Assembly: GCA_963841965.1 (NCBI GenBank)
Contig: CAWJES010000013.1
Coordinates: forward strand, 1-64,000
Source of the DNA: Palsa-459 sp963841965
Lineage (GTDB): Bacteria > Actinomycetota > Acidimicrobiia > Acidimicrobiales > RAAP-2
Reading direction: 5' to 3'
Length of the DNA: 64,000 bases
The notes under the pieces are model-generated. The model ran no database searches, was not told where the DNA came from, and saw only the letters and a list, made by a program, of their open reading frames with translations. Positions 42,129 through 50,793 of this stretch are shown here, piece by piece. A program made the position numbers and the translations under genes. Numbering within the stretch: the first letter of the stretch is position 1; every line of letters starts with the position of its first letter.

Positions 42129-43715
42129 CTACGCCGCCGCGTCGCCTCGCCACGTCGGCCATCCGAGCAGCTGCGGCCGCTCAGCGACCCACACGTGGTC
42201 GTCGCTGCCGATCTCCTCGGAGATGAGTGTCTCGAGTTTGGTCAGGCATTCCGCCACGAGCGCTCGATGCTCGGGCTTCAATGCGAGGTTGTCGAGCTCC
42301 AGCGGGTCAGTCGAGCGGTCGTAGAGGACGACATCGTTGCGCGCGAAGAGCTCGTCGACGCCCGTCGGCCGGTTCGGCTCCAGGGGCGAGAAGTACCTGC
42401 CGAACGAGTAGCGCTCGTCCATGTAGGCGCGCAGGAAACCCCGCTTGCGCCAGTCCGGGCGCAGCTCGCCGGACTGGATCCTCGCACCGACGTCGGGGTC
42501 CGAGAAGTGCGACCAGAATCCGGCGTCGATGTTCGTCACGGCCTCGACTGCGGCGAGGACGCCGTCCCGCACGTTCCGGCCCTCCAGCGCGGGACGGAGG
42601 GAGCGGCCCCGGAGGTCGAACTGCCGGGCCGTCGCATCCTCGACGCCGGCGAAGTCGAGGAGCGTGGGGACGAGGTCCACCCCTGACGAAAGCGATGGGC
42701 TCTGCGTGCCACCCGCGACGTCGGGGTGGCAGATGATCAGCGGGACGTGGAAGTTCTCGTCGTACACGAGGTTCCCCTTCTGGCGCAGGCCGTGGGACCC
42801 GGCCATGTCCCCGTGGTCCGCCGTGAACACGACGACGGTCCGGTCCGCCTGACCCGACGCGACCAGGGCGTCGAGCACTGCGTCCACGGACCGGTCCACG
42901 TCGCGGATGCAGTTCAGGTAGAAGTTCAGGCCGTCGAGCCAGTGGTCCGAACCGTCGACGACGCCGAAGGCGAGGTCGAGCATCTGGGCGTACTCCCGCA
43001 CCGCGGGGGCTGCGCCCGAGAGGTCGTCGCCGACGTTCCCGGGAAGCGCCAGGTCCCAGCGTCGCTCGTAGGTGGGCACGGCTGCGGGTGGCTTGGTCAC
43101 CACGGCGTTGGCGAGGTTGGGCGGCAGCTGGATGCTGGGCCGTCCGCCGTAGTCGAAGCTCATGATGTCGTGGGGGTTCACGAAGTTCACCGCCATGAAC
43201 CAGGGCTGCTCCGGCGAGACGACCGGCGCCCGGTTGCGGAGCCACTTGACCGCCTGGCCGGCGATCACCGGGTCGATGCGCAGGCCCGCCCACGCGCCGC
43301 CGTCGATGTCCCCCCAGTCGTTCCACTCGGAGAACCCGTAGGGCTCAAGGTCGTCCACCGTGGACCGCGGGTTCGCGGGGTCGAGGTAGGCCTTCGAGAG
43401 GTGCCACTTCCCCTGGTAGGTGGTGTAGTACCCGGCAGACCGCAGCATGGTGCCGATGGTCCCGAGCGCGGGGTCCAGGGGCCGCACGTACGGCATGTTG
43501 TCGTTGTCGTAGATACCGGTGAGCGGCATGTGCCGGCCCGTGTACAGGACCGAGCGCGACGAGCTGCACATCGTCGCGGCCGCGTAGTTGCGGGTGAACA
43601 CCACGCCGGACTGGGCGAGCCGCTCCCTCGCGGGCAGGTGGTAGCCCGTCGGCTGCGGCAGAGCGGACCGTTCCTCGTCGGTGACGATCAAGAGGATGTT
43701 GGGCGGACGGGACAT
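42129..43715 (-). CDS. Type I sulfatase / alkaline-phosphatase superfamily hydrolase
   Basis: 528 residues from ATG 43715, preceded by GAGGAGGTCAC (the frame opens earlier but without a site). RPPNILLIVTDEERS supplies the first metal-binding acids. The formylglycine motif is CSSSRSVLYTGRH; the canonical C-x-P/A-x-R has Ser in the third place here. Later motifs: GKWHLSK, VVVFTADHGDMAGSHGLRQKGN (Asp/His metal ligands) and EENFHVPLIICHP-like YDENFHVPLIICHP. No signal peptide, so it is probably cytosolic. Substrate (arylsulfate, choline sulfate or phosphonate-type ester) unknown. Adjacent flippase-like gene follows. Confidence 0.88.
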   Translation of the reverse strand: MSRPPNILLIVTDEERSALPQPTGYHLPARERLAQSGVVFTRNYAAATMCSSSRSVLYTGRHMPLTGIYDNDNMPYVRPLDPALGTIGTMLRSAGYYTTYQGKWHLSKAYLDPANPRSTVDDLEPYGFSEWNDWGDIDGGAWAGLRIDPVIAGQAVKWLRNRAPVVSPEQPWFMAVNFVNPHDIMSFDYGGRPSIQLPPNLANAVVTKPPAAVPTYERRWDLALPGNVGDDLSGAAPAVREYAQMLDLAFGVVDGSDHWLDGLNFYLNCIRDVDRSVDAVLDALVASGQADRTVVVFTADHGDMAGSHGLRQKGNLVYDENFHVPLIICHPDVAGGTQSPSLSSGVDLVPTLLDFAGVEDATARQFDLRGRSLRPALEGRNVRDGVLAAVEAVTNIDAGFWSHFSDPDVGARIQSGELRPDWRKRGFLRAYMDERYSFGRYFSPLEPNRPTGVDELFARNDVVLYDRSTDPLELDNLALKPEHRALVAECLTKLETLISEEIGSDDHVWVAERPQLLGWPTWRGDAAA

Positions 43716-43870
43716 GTGACCTCCTCGTGTGGCGATGGTACTGATCCGTGGTCGGTATCCGCACCCGAAAGGTGTCTGCTGACCATGTCGCGGCGAGCGC
43801 TTCCGTTGGGGCAATCGGCGAGCCGGGTCGAGACGGGGAACGTTCGAACGACCAACAACATATGTTGCAG

Positions 43871-43936
43871 CCCTGTGCCCTGTGCCCTGTGCCCTGTGCC
43901 CTGTGCCCTGTGCCCTGTGCCCTGTGCCCTGTGCCC
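43871..43936 (+). repeat. Tandem repeat of 7 bp (CCCTGTG), nine full copies
   Basis: Nine exact head-to-tail copies of ccctgtg (43871-43933) plus ccc. It lies in the 360-base divergent spacer between the sulfatase (minus) and isochorismatase (plus) genes, 156 bases before the first and 140 before the second. The unit is not a multiple of three and the region is not coding. Confidence 0.95.
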
Positions 43937-44075
43937 GGCGCCCCGCTCCGAGAATCGTGCTAGCAGGTGCCGTGGGCCCGGCCTGGGGCTGCCGGGCACG
44001 AGCCTCCGTCCGTGCCTGACGTCACTCAACGGTCCTAATCTCTGGGCGCGGGACCACGAGGAGAACGGGGATCGC

Positions 44076-44636
44076 ATGACCACATTGAAGGATCGCCCCA
44101 ACACCGCGCTGCTCGTCGTCGATGTCCAGAACGGCGTCGTCGCGAATGCGCATGAACGCGACGCCGTCGTCGCAAACATCGCGACGCTGGTGGATCGGGC
44201 ACGAGGTGACGGTGTGCCCGTCGTCTGGGTGCGCCACGAGGATGAGGAGCTCGAGAAGGGGAGCGACGACTGGCAGATCGTCCCTGAGCTCTCCCCGGAC
44301 AGCGCCGAACCGATCGTGGAGAAGAACTACGGCGACTCGTTCGAGGGGACAACCCTGGAGACCGTGCTCGCGGAGCTGGGGGTCGGCCGACTCATCGTCA
44401 CCGGCGCGCAGACCGACGCATGCATCAGGGGGACGCTGCACGGAGCGCTCGTCCGCGGCTACGACACCACGCTGGTGAGCGACGCGCACACGACCGAGGA
44501 CCACTCCCAGTGGGGCGCGCCGCCGCCGGACAAGGTGATCGCGCACACCAACCTCTACTGGCAGTACGAGTCGGCACCGGGTCGGACAGCGGGGACGCTT
44601 GAGACGGTCGACGTCGACTTCGGAGCCAGCGTCTGA
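44076..44636 (+). CDS. Isochorismatase-family cysteine hydrolase
   Basis: 186 residues from ATG 44076, with CGAGGAGAAC upstream. Catalytic triad: Asp in ALLVVDVQNGVV, Lys in PIVEKNYGDSFEGT and Cys in IVTGAQTDACIRGTLHGALVRGYD (the ITGxQTxxCV motif). Such enzymes hydrolyse amide or vinyl-ether bonds (nicotinamidase- or peroxyureidoacrylate-like); the exact substrate is not predictable. No signal peptide. Monocistronic. Confidence 0.9.
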   Translation: MTTLKDRPNTALLVVDVQNGVVANAHERDAVVANIATLVDRARGDGVPVVWVRHEDEELEKGSDDWQIVPELSPDSAEPIVEKNYGDSFEGTTLETVLAELGVGRLIVTGAQTDACIRGTLHGALVRGYDTTLVSDAHTTEDHSQWGAPPPDKVIAHTNLYWQYESAPGRTAGTLETVDVDFGASV

Positions 44637-44851
44637 CTGCTCCAGGACGCCGCAGCGCCGTTGCGGCACGCGGTCGTCGCCGCTTGCATCGGGGCACCAC
44701 CGCTCGGATTGCCACCGACGCGCCGGTGCACGTGCCGCGAATCGAACGTTGTTCCAGCACGGCATGTCGCGCGCATCGACACGTCGACTCCGATCGCCGG
44801 TAGTACCGTCTCAGGACAGCCACGTTCGGCTGGTGTTCTCAGGGGTGGCCC

Positions 44852-45856
44852 ATGATGCGATCACTTCGGACGTCTGTGGCTGCAGGTGCGCTGGCGGCGT
44901 CGCTTCTGCTGGCGCTGCCAGCAGAAGCCAGTCCGGTCCCGAGGTTCGTGACCTCGATCAGCGCGTCCATCAAGCTCGGGTCGGTCGGCGCCACGGGCTA
45001 CGCGCAGGCGATCAGCCAGTCCCCCTCGACCAATGACGTCTACTTCGCCGAGGGCGCGAAGATCTTCGTCGTCGTTGGCAACGCGTCGCCCGTGCGGCTT
45101 GTCACGGCGAAGGCGCCGGTGCTGGCACTGTGTGCCACGAGCGCGGACCTCTTCGTCGAGACGTCGAGCTCGATCGCCGAGTACACGATCCCAGCGGCTG
45201 CCTACGTCGGCGAGTGGGCGATTCCGACGGGTCTCGGACCGTCGAAGGACACCCAGGCCGGGATCTCGGTTGTGGGCGCGAACCTCTGGACGTGGACCGA
45301 CTGGGAGGACGACCAGAGCGGGTACGAGTTCGGATCGGTCGTGCAGTACAGCCTGACGAACTGGTCGCACCGGGTCCTCGACAAGGGGCAGGTCAATCCT
45401 GGTGACGCGGCGGCGGACCCCTTCGGCTACTTCTTCCTCGCGAACGACCACGTGGTCCGAGCCGAGCCGAGCGGCGCACTGCGCACCTCCGCGAAGACCC
45501 CTGATGCCTCCGATGCCCCGATGGCGGTGCTCGGCAGCGCGATCTATCTCGTCGCGACACGCGAGCCGGCGGGCAAGGACTACCTCGACAGCTTCACCGT
45601 CTCGGGCATGGCGCTCGTGCGGTCGGTGCCCGTCACCACCTACACCTACGGGATCCTCGGGACACCGCTCGGCCTGGTCGGGATCGCCGACCACGGCTCG
45701 AGCAAGACTGCCAACAACGTCGTGCTGATCGATCCGTCGACGGGCGCCGAGACGAATCCGCTCCATGTCTCTGGTGCACAGGGCCTCCTCTACGGCACCA
45801 CGCTGTCGGCAGTGGCCGACGTGGGCAACGAGATCTACCTCGACCGGCTGGGCTGA
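44852..45856 (+). CDS. Secreted hypothetical protein, beta-propeller-like
   Basis: 334 residues. Signal peptide MMRSLRTSVAAGALAASLLLALPAEA. The mature sequence is built from short repeated beta-type segments (SPSTNDVYFAEGAKIFVV, TSADLFVETSSSIAEYTI, GANLWTWTDWEDD, DPFGYFFLANDHVVRAEPSG, GSAIYLVATREPAG, GTPLGLVGIADHG), each with a Gly/Asp turn, which suggests a single propeller. No catalytic motif is recognised. It starts ATG 44852 (ATG 44855 follows at once) and is flanked by unrelated genes. Confidence 0.6.
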   Translation: MMRSLRTSVAAGALAASLLLALPAEASPVPRFVTSISASIKLGSVGATGYAQAISQSPSTNDVYFAEGAKIFVVVGNASPVRLVTAKAPVLALCATSADLFVETSSSIAEYTIPAAAYVGEWAIPTGLGPSKDTQAGISVVGANLWTWTDWEDDQSGYEFGSVVQYSLTNWSHRVLDKGQVNPGDAAADPFGYFFLANDHVVRAEPSGALRTSAKTPDASDAPMAVLGSAIYLVATREPAGKDYLDSFTVSGMALVRSVPVTTYTYGILGTPLGLVGIADHGSSKTANNVVLIDPSTGAETNPLHVSGAQGLLYGTTLSAVADVGNEIYLDRLG

Positions 45857-45946
45857 GACGGGGTCACCCACCCTCGAGGCAGTTGGTGTCCATGGCGTGT
45901 GCCTGGTCACCGCGCCGCTCGGCATGGTGCTCGATAGGCTCGCGGC

Positions 45947-46375
45947 GTGCGGGCTGACGCGACCTTCGAAGTCGTCCGGTTCACTCCTGGTGCCCTGGAC
46001 GTTGAACCCGTGATCGCGACCGCGCTGCCGGTCGGCGTGGCGACGATGCTCAAGCACTACCGGGGGCAGATCACCGGGCGATCCGTCACCATCTTCACGT
46101 CGGCCTTCGACCAGTCGAGCGGGGTCGGGACGTACGTCGCGATGGAGTCGTTTGAAGGTTCGATCGATGGCAGGACCGGCACGTTCAACTTCGTGCATTC
46201 CGCGAGCACGAGCGGCAGTGACCGCGCCGCGCAGTTCTTCCGCATCGTGCCCTCGAGCGGCACGGGAGAGCTTGCGGGCATCAGCGGGAGCGGCGGGATG
46301 CTGATCGACGCCGACGACGTCCATCGGCTGTGGATCGACTTCGAGATCGCGGCGACGGAGCCGGGCGAGCGCTGA
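45947..46375 (+). CDS. DUF3224 family protein
   Basis: 142 residues from GTG 45947. The wording ATFEVVRFTPGALDVEPVIATALPVGVATMLKHYRGQITGRSVTIFTSAFDQSSGVGTYVAMESFEGSIDGRTGTFNFVHSASTSGSD and STGELAGISGSGGMLIDADDVHRLWIDFE matches DUF3224, small allene-oxide-cyclase-barrel-like proteins of unknown function common in Actinobacteria. No signal peptide. No partner gene nearby. Confidence 0.85.
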   Translation: MRADATFEVVRFTPGALDVEPVIATALPVGVATMLKHYRGQITGRSVTIFTSAFDQSSGVGTYVAMESFEGSIDGRTGTFNFVHSASTSGSDRAAQFFRIVPSSGTGELAGISGSGGMLIDADDVHRLWIDFEIAATEPGER

Positions 46376-46553
46376 CACCGGGGGAGAGCACGCGCACGCG
46401 CGTGCTCCGGCACACGTGCACCGCGGCGCCATCGCGTGCAGCCGTGTCTCGCGACCCCGGTGCGGTACGGACTGATCGCGTCGACGGTCTCTCTCGGGAG
46501 ATCGGTCCACCTGGAGCACCCGCAGAGGCGCCGTTCACTACCCTTCAGAACCA

Positions 46554-47810
46554 GTGACGGGGGAGCATCGAGAGCGAGTGGGGATGTTCGCGGCCCTGCG
46601 GGTGCGGGACTTCTCCCTGCTGTGGGCGGGCCAGAGCGTCTCCGCGCTCGGCGATGGCATCTTCACGATCGCCCTCGCGCTCGCCGCACTGCAGGTCGAT
46701 CACGATCCGACGGGCATCGCGTACGTCTTCGCCGCCCGGGCCGTCCCGACGGTCTGCTTCGCGATGCTCGGGGGCGTGGTCGTCGACCGGGTGCCCCGGC
46801 GGCTGGCGATGCTCACCTCCGACTCGGTTCGAGGGCTGGCTGTCGGCGTGGTCGCGGTCCTGATCGCCCGCGGAGACCTGAACCTGTGGCAGCTGATCAT
46901 CATGTCCGCCGTCTTCGGGACTGCCGATGCCTTCTTCAGCCCCGCCTCCATGGCGATCGTGCCGGAGCTGCTGGCCGACCAGCTGCTCGTCCAGGGAAAC
47001 GCGCTCAGCCAGATGAGCAACCAGCTCGCACAGGGGCTCATCGGGCCGGCCTTCGGTGGCGCCATCGTGGGGGCGATCGGCATCGCGTGGGCCTTCGGGG
47101 TCGACGCGCTGAGCTTCGGGGTCTCGGCGGCCACGCTCTTCGCGATGCGGATCCGAACCACGAGCTCGGTGCGCAGCGGGTCGGCGTGGTCGGAGGCGAA
47201 GGAGGGGATCAGGTTCGTCCGACAGCGTCGATGGCTCGCGGTGTCCCTCGTCGGCGCCGCGTTGGCCAACTTCTTCGGCATCGCGCCGCTCGCCGTGCTC
47301 CTGCCGCTCCTGGTCCGAGACGTGCTCGGTGGGACCGCGCTCGGACTCGGCCTCGTGTTCGCCGCAGGAGGCGCTGCCGGGGTCATCGCCTCCCTGGTCG
47401 TGGCGAAGATGGGGTCGCCTCGGCACCGGGTGACGGTGATGTGGACAGCGTGGGCGGCGGGTGGCTTCTGGATCCTCGCGATGGCGCTCGCGGGCCAGGT
47501 GTGGCTGGTCGGTCTCTTCAGCGCGCTCGAGGTCGGCCTCATCCTCTACGGCGACGTCCTCTGGGTCGCGATGATGCAGGAGCTCGTGCCGAGGGAGGTG
47601 CTCGGGCGGGTGTCGTCGCTCGTCTACCTGGTCGCGTTCTCGCTCGGACCACTGGGGATCCTCGCCGGTGGTGCAGCAGCGTCCGCCATCGGCGTCCGCC
47701 AGGCCCTCCTCGTCTCTGGTTCGGTGTCGGGACTCATCTGCCTCGTCGTCCTCTTCATCCCGGGCGTGAGGGATCCCGAGCGTCTGGTGATAGATCCGAC
47801 TCCCCTCTGA
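46554..47810 (+). CDS. Major facilitator superfamily transporter (DHA3-like)
   Basis: 418 residues from GTG 46554; ATG 46584 (MFAALRVRDFSLLWAGQS) is a likely alternative and matches the usual family opening. Twelve hydrophobic segments, with the A-motif GGVVVDRVPRRLAML between helices 2 and 3. It contains SAVFGTADAFFSPASMAIVPELL and QMSNQLAQGLIGPAFGG, typical of the DHA3 group that includes EntS/TetV-like exporters. Substrate unknown; drug or siderophore efflux is typical of the group. Not linked to biosynthesis genes here. Confidence 0.88.
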   Translation: MTGEHRERVGMFAALRVRDFSLLWAGQSVSALGDGIFTIALALAALQVDHDPTGIAYVFAARAVPTVCFAMLGGVVVDRVPRRLAMLTSDSVRGLAVGVVAVLIARGDLNLWQLIIMSAVFGTADAFFSPASMAIVPELLADQLLVQGNALSQMSNQLAQGLIGPAFGGAIVGAIGIAWAFGVDALSFGVSAATLFAMRIRTTSSVRSGSAWSEAKEGIRFVRQRRWLAVSLVGAALANFFGIAPLAVLLPLLVRDVLGGTALGLGLVFAAGGAAGVIASLVVAKMGSPRHRVTVMWTAWAAGGFWILAMALAGQVWLVGLFSALEVGLILYGDVLWVAMMQELVPREVLGRVSSLVYLVAFSLGPLGILAGGAAASAIGVRQALLVSGSVSGLICLVVLFIPGVRDPERLVIDPTPL

Positions 47811-47855
47811 GTCTGCGGACCCGTCTCGCAGCGCCTCCGCCGATAGCGTCTCGGC

Positions 47856-48692
47856 ATGCTTGAACTCGCCAGGGGATTGACGCAGGACGCGCTGCTGGAG
47901 CTGGCGACGCTGGAGGCCGACACGGTGGCCGCAGACGGCGGCCGGCTGAAGCTCGAGTGGGGTGCACTGGGCACGCGATCCGGCGACGCGGTCGAGGATG
48001 TCCTCTGGCGCGAGGAGGGACGCCTCGTCGGATTCACGGGGCTCTACTCGTTCGGTGGGTCCACGATCGAGGTTGCCGGCATGGTGCATCCGGACTTCCG
48101 ACGCAGGGGCATCGGGACCAGCCTCCTGGACGAGGCAGCAGCACTGTGCCGTGAGCGAGGCCACGACAGGTTCCTGCTCATCGCCCCCAGGACGTCGGTG
48201 GGCTCACGGGCCATGGCCGAAGTCAGAGGTGGCGTGCTCGATCACTCCGAGCACGCGATGGACCTCATCGGTGCGGTCACCGACGGCCCCTCGGATCCGA
48301 CCCTCGAGCTCCGCGAAGCCGCGCGCGACGACATCCCCGAGATCGCCCGGATCCTCACCGAGGCGTTCGGACATCCTTGGAATCCGGTGGACGTCGAGGC
48401 GGAGCGCGAGCCCACGCTCGTCGCTGCACGAGAAGGAGCGGTCATCGCGACGATGCGGGTGCATCGAACGCCCGAGGAGTGGGGCATCTACGGATTCGCA
48501 GTGGAGCCGACGCTGCAGGGCGGTGGCATCGGCCGGGATCTCCTGCGGCGCGTGTGCAGGCAGGCGAGCGAGGCGGGGGTGGGACGGCTGCACCTCGAGG
48601 TCGAGGTCAACAATGACCGCGCCCTCGGGCTCTACACGTCCCTGGGCTTCACCCGGACCTCGACGGAGGACTACTTCAGCATCCCCCTGTGA
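47856..48692 (+). CDS. Tandem GNAT-domain N-acetyltransferase
   Basis: 278 residues with two GNAT domains. In the first (1-140) the acetyl-CoA loop is VHPDFRRRGIGTSLLDEA; in the second (150-278) it is VEPTLQGGGIGRDLLRRV (R/QxxGxG/A), followed by LHLEVEVNNDRALGLYTSLGFTRTS, the usual C-terminal strand-helix. The layout resembles mycothiol synthase (MshD), which also has a tandem arrangement, but the first domain and length do not allow that assignment. Start ATG 47856, 45 bases after the transporter gene on the same strand. Confidence 0.85.
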   Translation: MLELARGLTQDALLELATLEADTVAADGGRLKLEWGALGTRSGDAVEDVLWREEGRLVGFTGLYSFGGSTIEVAGMVHPDFRRRGIGTSLLDEAAALCRERGHDRFLLIAPRTSVGSRAMAEVRGGVLDHSEHAMDLIGAVTDGPSDPTLELREAARDDIPEIARILTEAFGHPWNPVDVEAEREPTLVAAREGAVIATMRVHRTPEEWGIYGFAVEPTLQGGGIGRDLLRRVCRQASEAGVGRLHLEVEVNNDRALGLYTSLGFTRTSTEDYFSIPL

Positions 48693-48780
48693 TCGAGCGT
48701 TTCGGGACGCCTGCCCGAAGCGGCATCCGACTCACCTCGTTCGACACCGGCAATCCGGTGACGACGCGGCCTGCGTGCCA

Positions 48781-49236
48781 TCACTCCAGAGCGGCCGCGA
48801 GTCGCTCAAGCGTGACGCGCATCGTCTCGCTGTTTCGCTGCGCTCGATCGGCGACGCCCGAGGTCTGCTCGCTGAACTCGTAGACGGACTCGGGCCGGAG
48901 GTCCTCCGACCACTCCGTGACGCGGCAGCCCGACGCCGTGGGTTCGATGACATAGCCCCAGGTCGAATAGTGGAAATCGAACATCGAGCACTCGAAGGCG
49001 AACGCCCGCCCTGGCTCGGCCACGATCACCTTGCCCTGGGTCGTCCAGACATGCTCGCCGTTTCGATTGTGGCCATCGAACGTGGCTCCCGCGACAGCAC
49101 CGTCATATCCGTCGTGCCATTCGCACCCGACGCACTCCTCGGACCACTCGCCCATCCGGGTGACGTCTGAGACGGCGGCGTAGACATCCGCTGGTGTCGC
49201 CGCGATGTCACGATGCACCTCGAGCCGATCGACCAT
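48781..49236 (-). CDS. SRPBCC family protein (polyketide cyclase-like)
   Basis: 151 residues from ATG 49236, preceded by GGAGAAGGAGCGACAC. MVDRLEVHRDIAATPADVYAAVSDVTRMGEWSEECVGCEWHDG ... GATFDGHNRNGEHVWTTQGKVIVAEPGRAFAFECSMFDFHYSTWGYVIEPTASGCRVTEWSEDLRP. This is the common actinobacterial SRPBCC type with conserved GEWSPEC-like and W.Y...P...G..VTE blocks. Ligand unknown. Separate from the ArsR-linked members. Confidence 0.87.
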   Translation of the reverse strand: MVDRLEVHRDIAATPADVYAAVSDVTRMGEWSEECVGCEWHDGYDGAVAGATFDGHNRNGEHVWTTQGKVIVAEPGRAFAFECSMFDFHYSTWGYVIEPTASGCRVTEWSEDLRPESVYEFSEQTSGVADRAQRNSETMRVTLERLAAALE

Positions 49237-49528
49237 GTGTCGCTCCTTCTCCGGACGTGCCCAGGGGCCACCGTTCCTGTCGGAGGATAGTGGTGCGATC
49301 CGCCGGACTCCGGCTCGCCCAGGCTGCGTGCCGGATTGCGTGCGACGGTCCCTTGCACCCAGCCGATCTCGCCGCACGCCGTGCGGTGCCAACCCGATTC
49401 GCCGCAGGTCGGACCCGATCCGTGGCTCATCGGGCGGCGGCGTCGGGAGCGCATCAAACCGCAGGATGGGCGAGAGCGAGGCTCCTCGCCATGAGGGACA
49501 ATTGACCCACTGGAACTGGAGGTCGACC

Positions 49529-50158
49529 ATGAGCGCACTGCCCAGGATCGTGGGTGCCGAGGAGTGGCAGCAGGAACGCGATGAGCTGCTGGTGGCGGAG
49601 AAGGAGCTGACGCGTGCCACGGACGCGCTCGCCGCGAGGCGGCGTCGCCTGCCGATGGTGGAGTTCGACGTGGGCAGGTACACGTTCGCGACGACGTCGG
49701 GACCGAAGTCGCTCCTCGACCTGTTCGGTGACCACAGCCAGCTCGTCGTGTACCAGTTCATGGACAGGGGACCCGACCACTTCTGCCCCGGATGCACCAA
49801 TTTCACGAACCAGGTCGTGCGCCTCGACGATCTCGCGGAGTGCGGGATCGCGTGGTGGAGCATCTCGAACATGCCGCTCGAGCAGTTCGAGTCATATCGG
49901 ATCCAGAAGGGGTGGGAGATTCCGATCGCGTCGTCGAGGGGCACGTCGTTCACGGAGGACTGCGGCGCAGGCGACGTCTTCCTGCTCAACTGCTTCGTCC
50001 GCGACGGCGACAGGGTCTTCCGGACCTACAGCACCACGGGACGCGGCGTCGACCGGGTGATGTTCGTGATGAACATCCTGGACCTCACCGTGTACGGGCG
50101 CAAGGAGGACTGGGAGGACTCGCCGGCCGGCTGGCCGCAGGAGCCCACCTACGGCTGA
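49529..50158 (+). CDS. DUF899 thioredoxin-like protein
   Basis: 209 residues from ATG 49529, with CTGGAGG upstream. EEWQQERDELLVAEKELTRATDALAARRRRLPMVEFD is the signature DUF899 opening. The thioredoxin-like body follows: FGDHSQLVVYQFMDRGPDHFCPGCTNFTNQVVRLDDL, with a CPGC motif at the redox position, ending VFRTYSTTGRGVDRVMF..LDLTVYGRKEDWEDSPAGWPQ. The fold suggests a redox role, but the partner is unknown. The long in-frame upstream extension to 49205 is antisense to the SRPBCC start region and is rejected. Confidence 0.9.
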   Translation: MSALPRIVGAEEWQQERDELLVAEKELTRATDALAARRRRLPMVEFDVGRYTFATTSGPKSLLDLFGDHSQLVVYQFMDRGPDHFCPGCTNFTNQVVRLDDLAECGIAWWSISNMPLEQFESYRIQKGWEIPIASSRGTSFTEDCGAGDVFLLNCFVRDGDRVFRTYSTTGRGVDRVMFVMNILDLTVYGRKEDWEDSPAGWPQEPTYG

Positions 50159-50259
50159 CGTCGGTTGGCAGTCGATCGTGAGGCTCCAGGTCGACACGTG
50201 GCTCGTCGAGCTGAGCGACTTCCCGCCACTGGCCACCGTCCGACGGCGGTGGGAACGAG

Positions 50260-50574
50260 ATGGACCTCGCGAAACTAGTCTCAAGGGCCATGAGCGGACC
50301 CCGAGTCCCCGGTGGCGCGGTGCACAAGCTCCCATCCGACCTGCGCCAGGCACTCATCGCGAACGCACCGGCGCTCGAAGCCTGGCGGGACATCACACCG
50401 CTGGCCCGCAATGAGTTCATCTGCTGGGTGGAGGACGCCAAGCAGGATGTGACCAGAGCGCGCCGCATCCGCAGGACCCAGGAGGAACTGGAGGACGGCA
50501 TGCGGCGTCCCTGCTGCTGGCCGGGTTGCAAGCACCGCGAGCGCACCGGCAGAGCGGAGCTCGTGATCCGCTGA
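50260..50574 (+). CDS. YdeI/OmpD-associated family protein
   Basis: 104 residues from ATG 50260. VHKLPSDLRQALIANAPALEAWRDITPLARNEFICWVEDAKQDVTRARRIRRTQEELEDGMRRPCCWPGC matches the C-terminal YdeI domain (LP.DL..AL......W..LTP..R.....I..AK...TR..RI......L..G.R.PCCWPGC). Family function is uncertain; some members are linked to bacteriocin protection. Alone on the plus strand. Confidence 0.85.
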   Translation: MDLAKLVSRAMSGPRVPGGAVHKLPSDLRQALIANAPALEAWRDITPLARNEFICWVEDAKQDVTRARRIRRTQEELEDGMRRPCCWPGCKHRERTGRAELVIR

Positions 50575-50793
50575 GTGCCGACACCGCGCTGTGGGGTCCT
50601 TCCGACCCCCTGCCCGCGGAACAGCACCGGCCGCTCGCGGCGGGTGCTGTCAGTTCGGGTATCTCGCACGGCGCAATCGTGACGGACCACTCTCGACCTC
50701 AGTCGTGCCTGGAAGCACACCGGATCGAGCAGTGGGATCGAGCCGGGGATCCCTCCGACCGATTTCGTGGTGCGCCGCGGATGCGGTCGCGCC

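Noticed and set aside
46545..48164. 539-residue minus-strand frame opposite the MFS and GNAT genes
   Set aside because: Highly charged Arg/Glu/His translation typical of antisense GC-rich coding DNA; no family signal.
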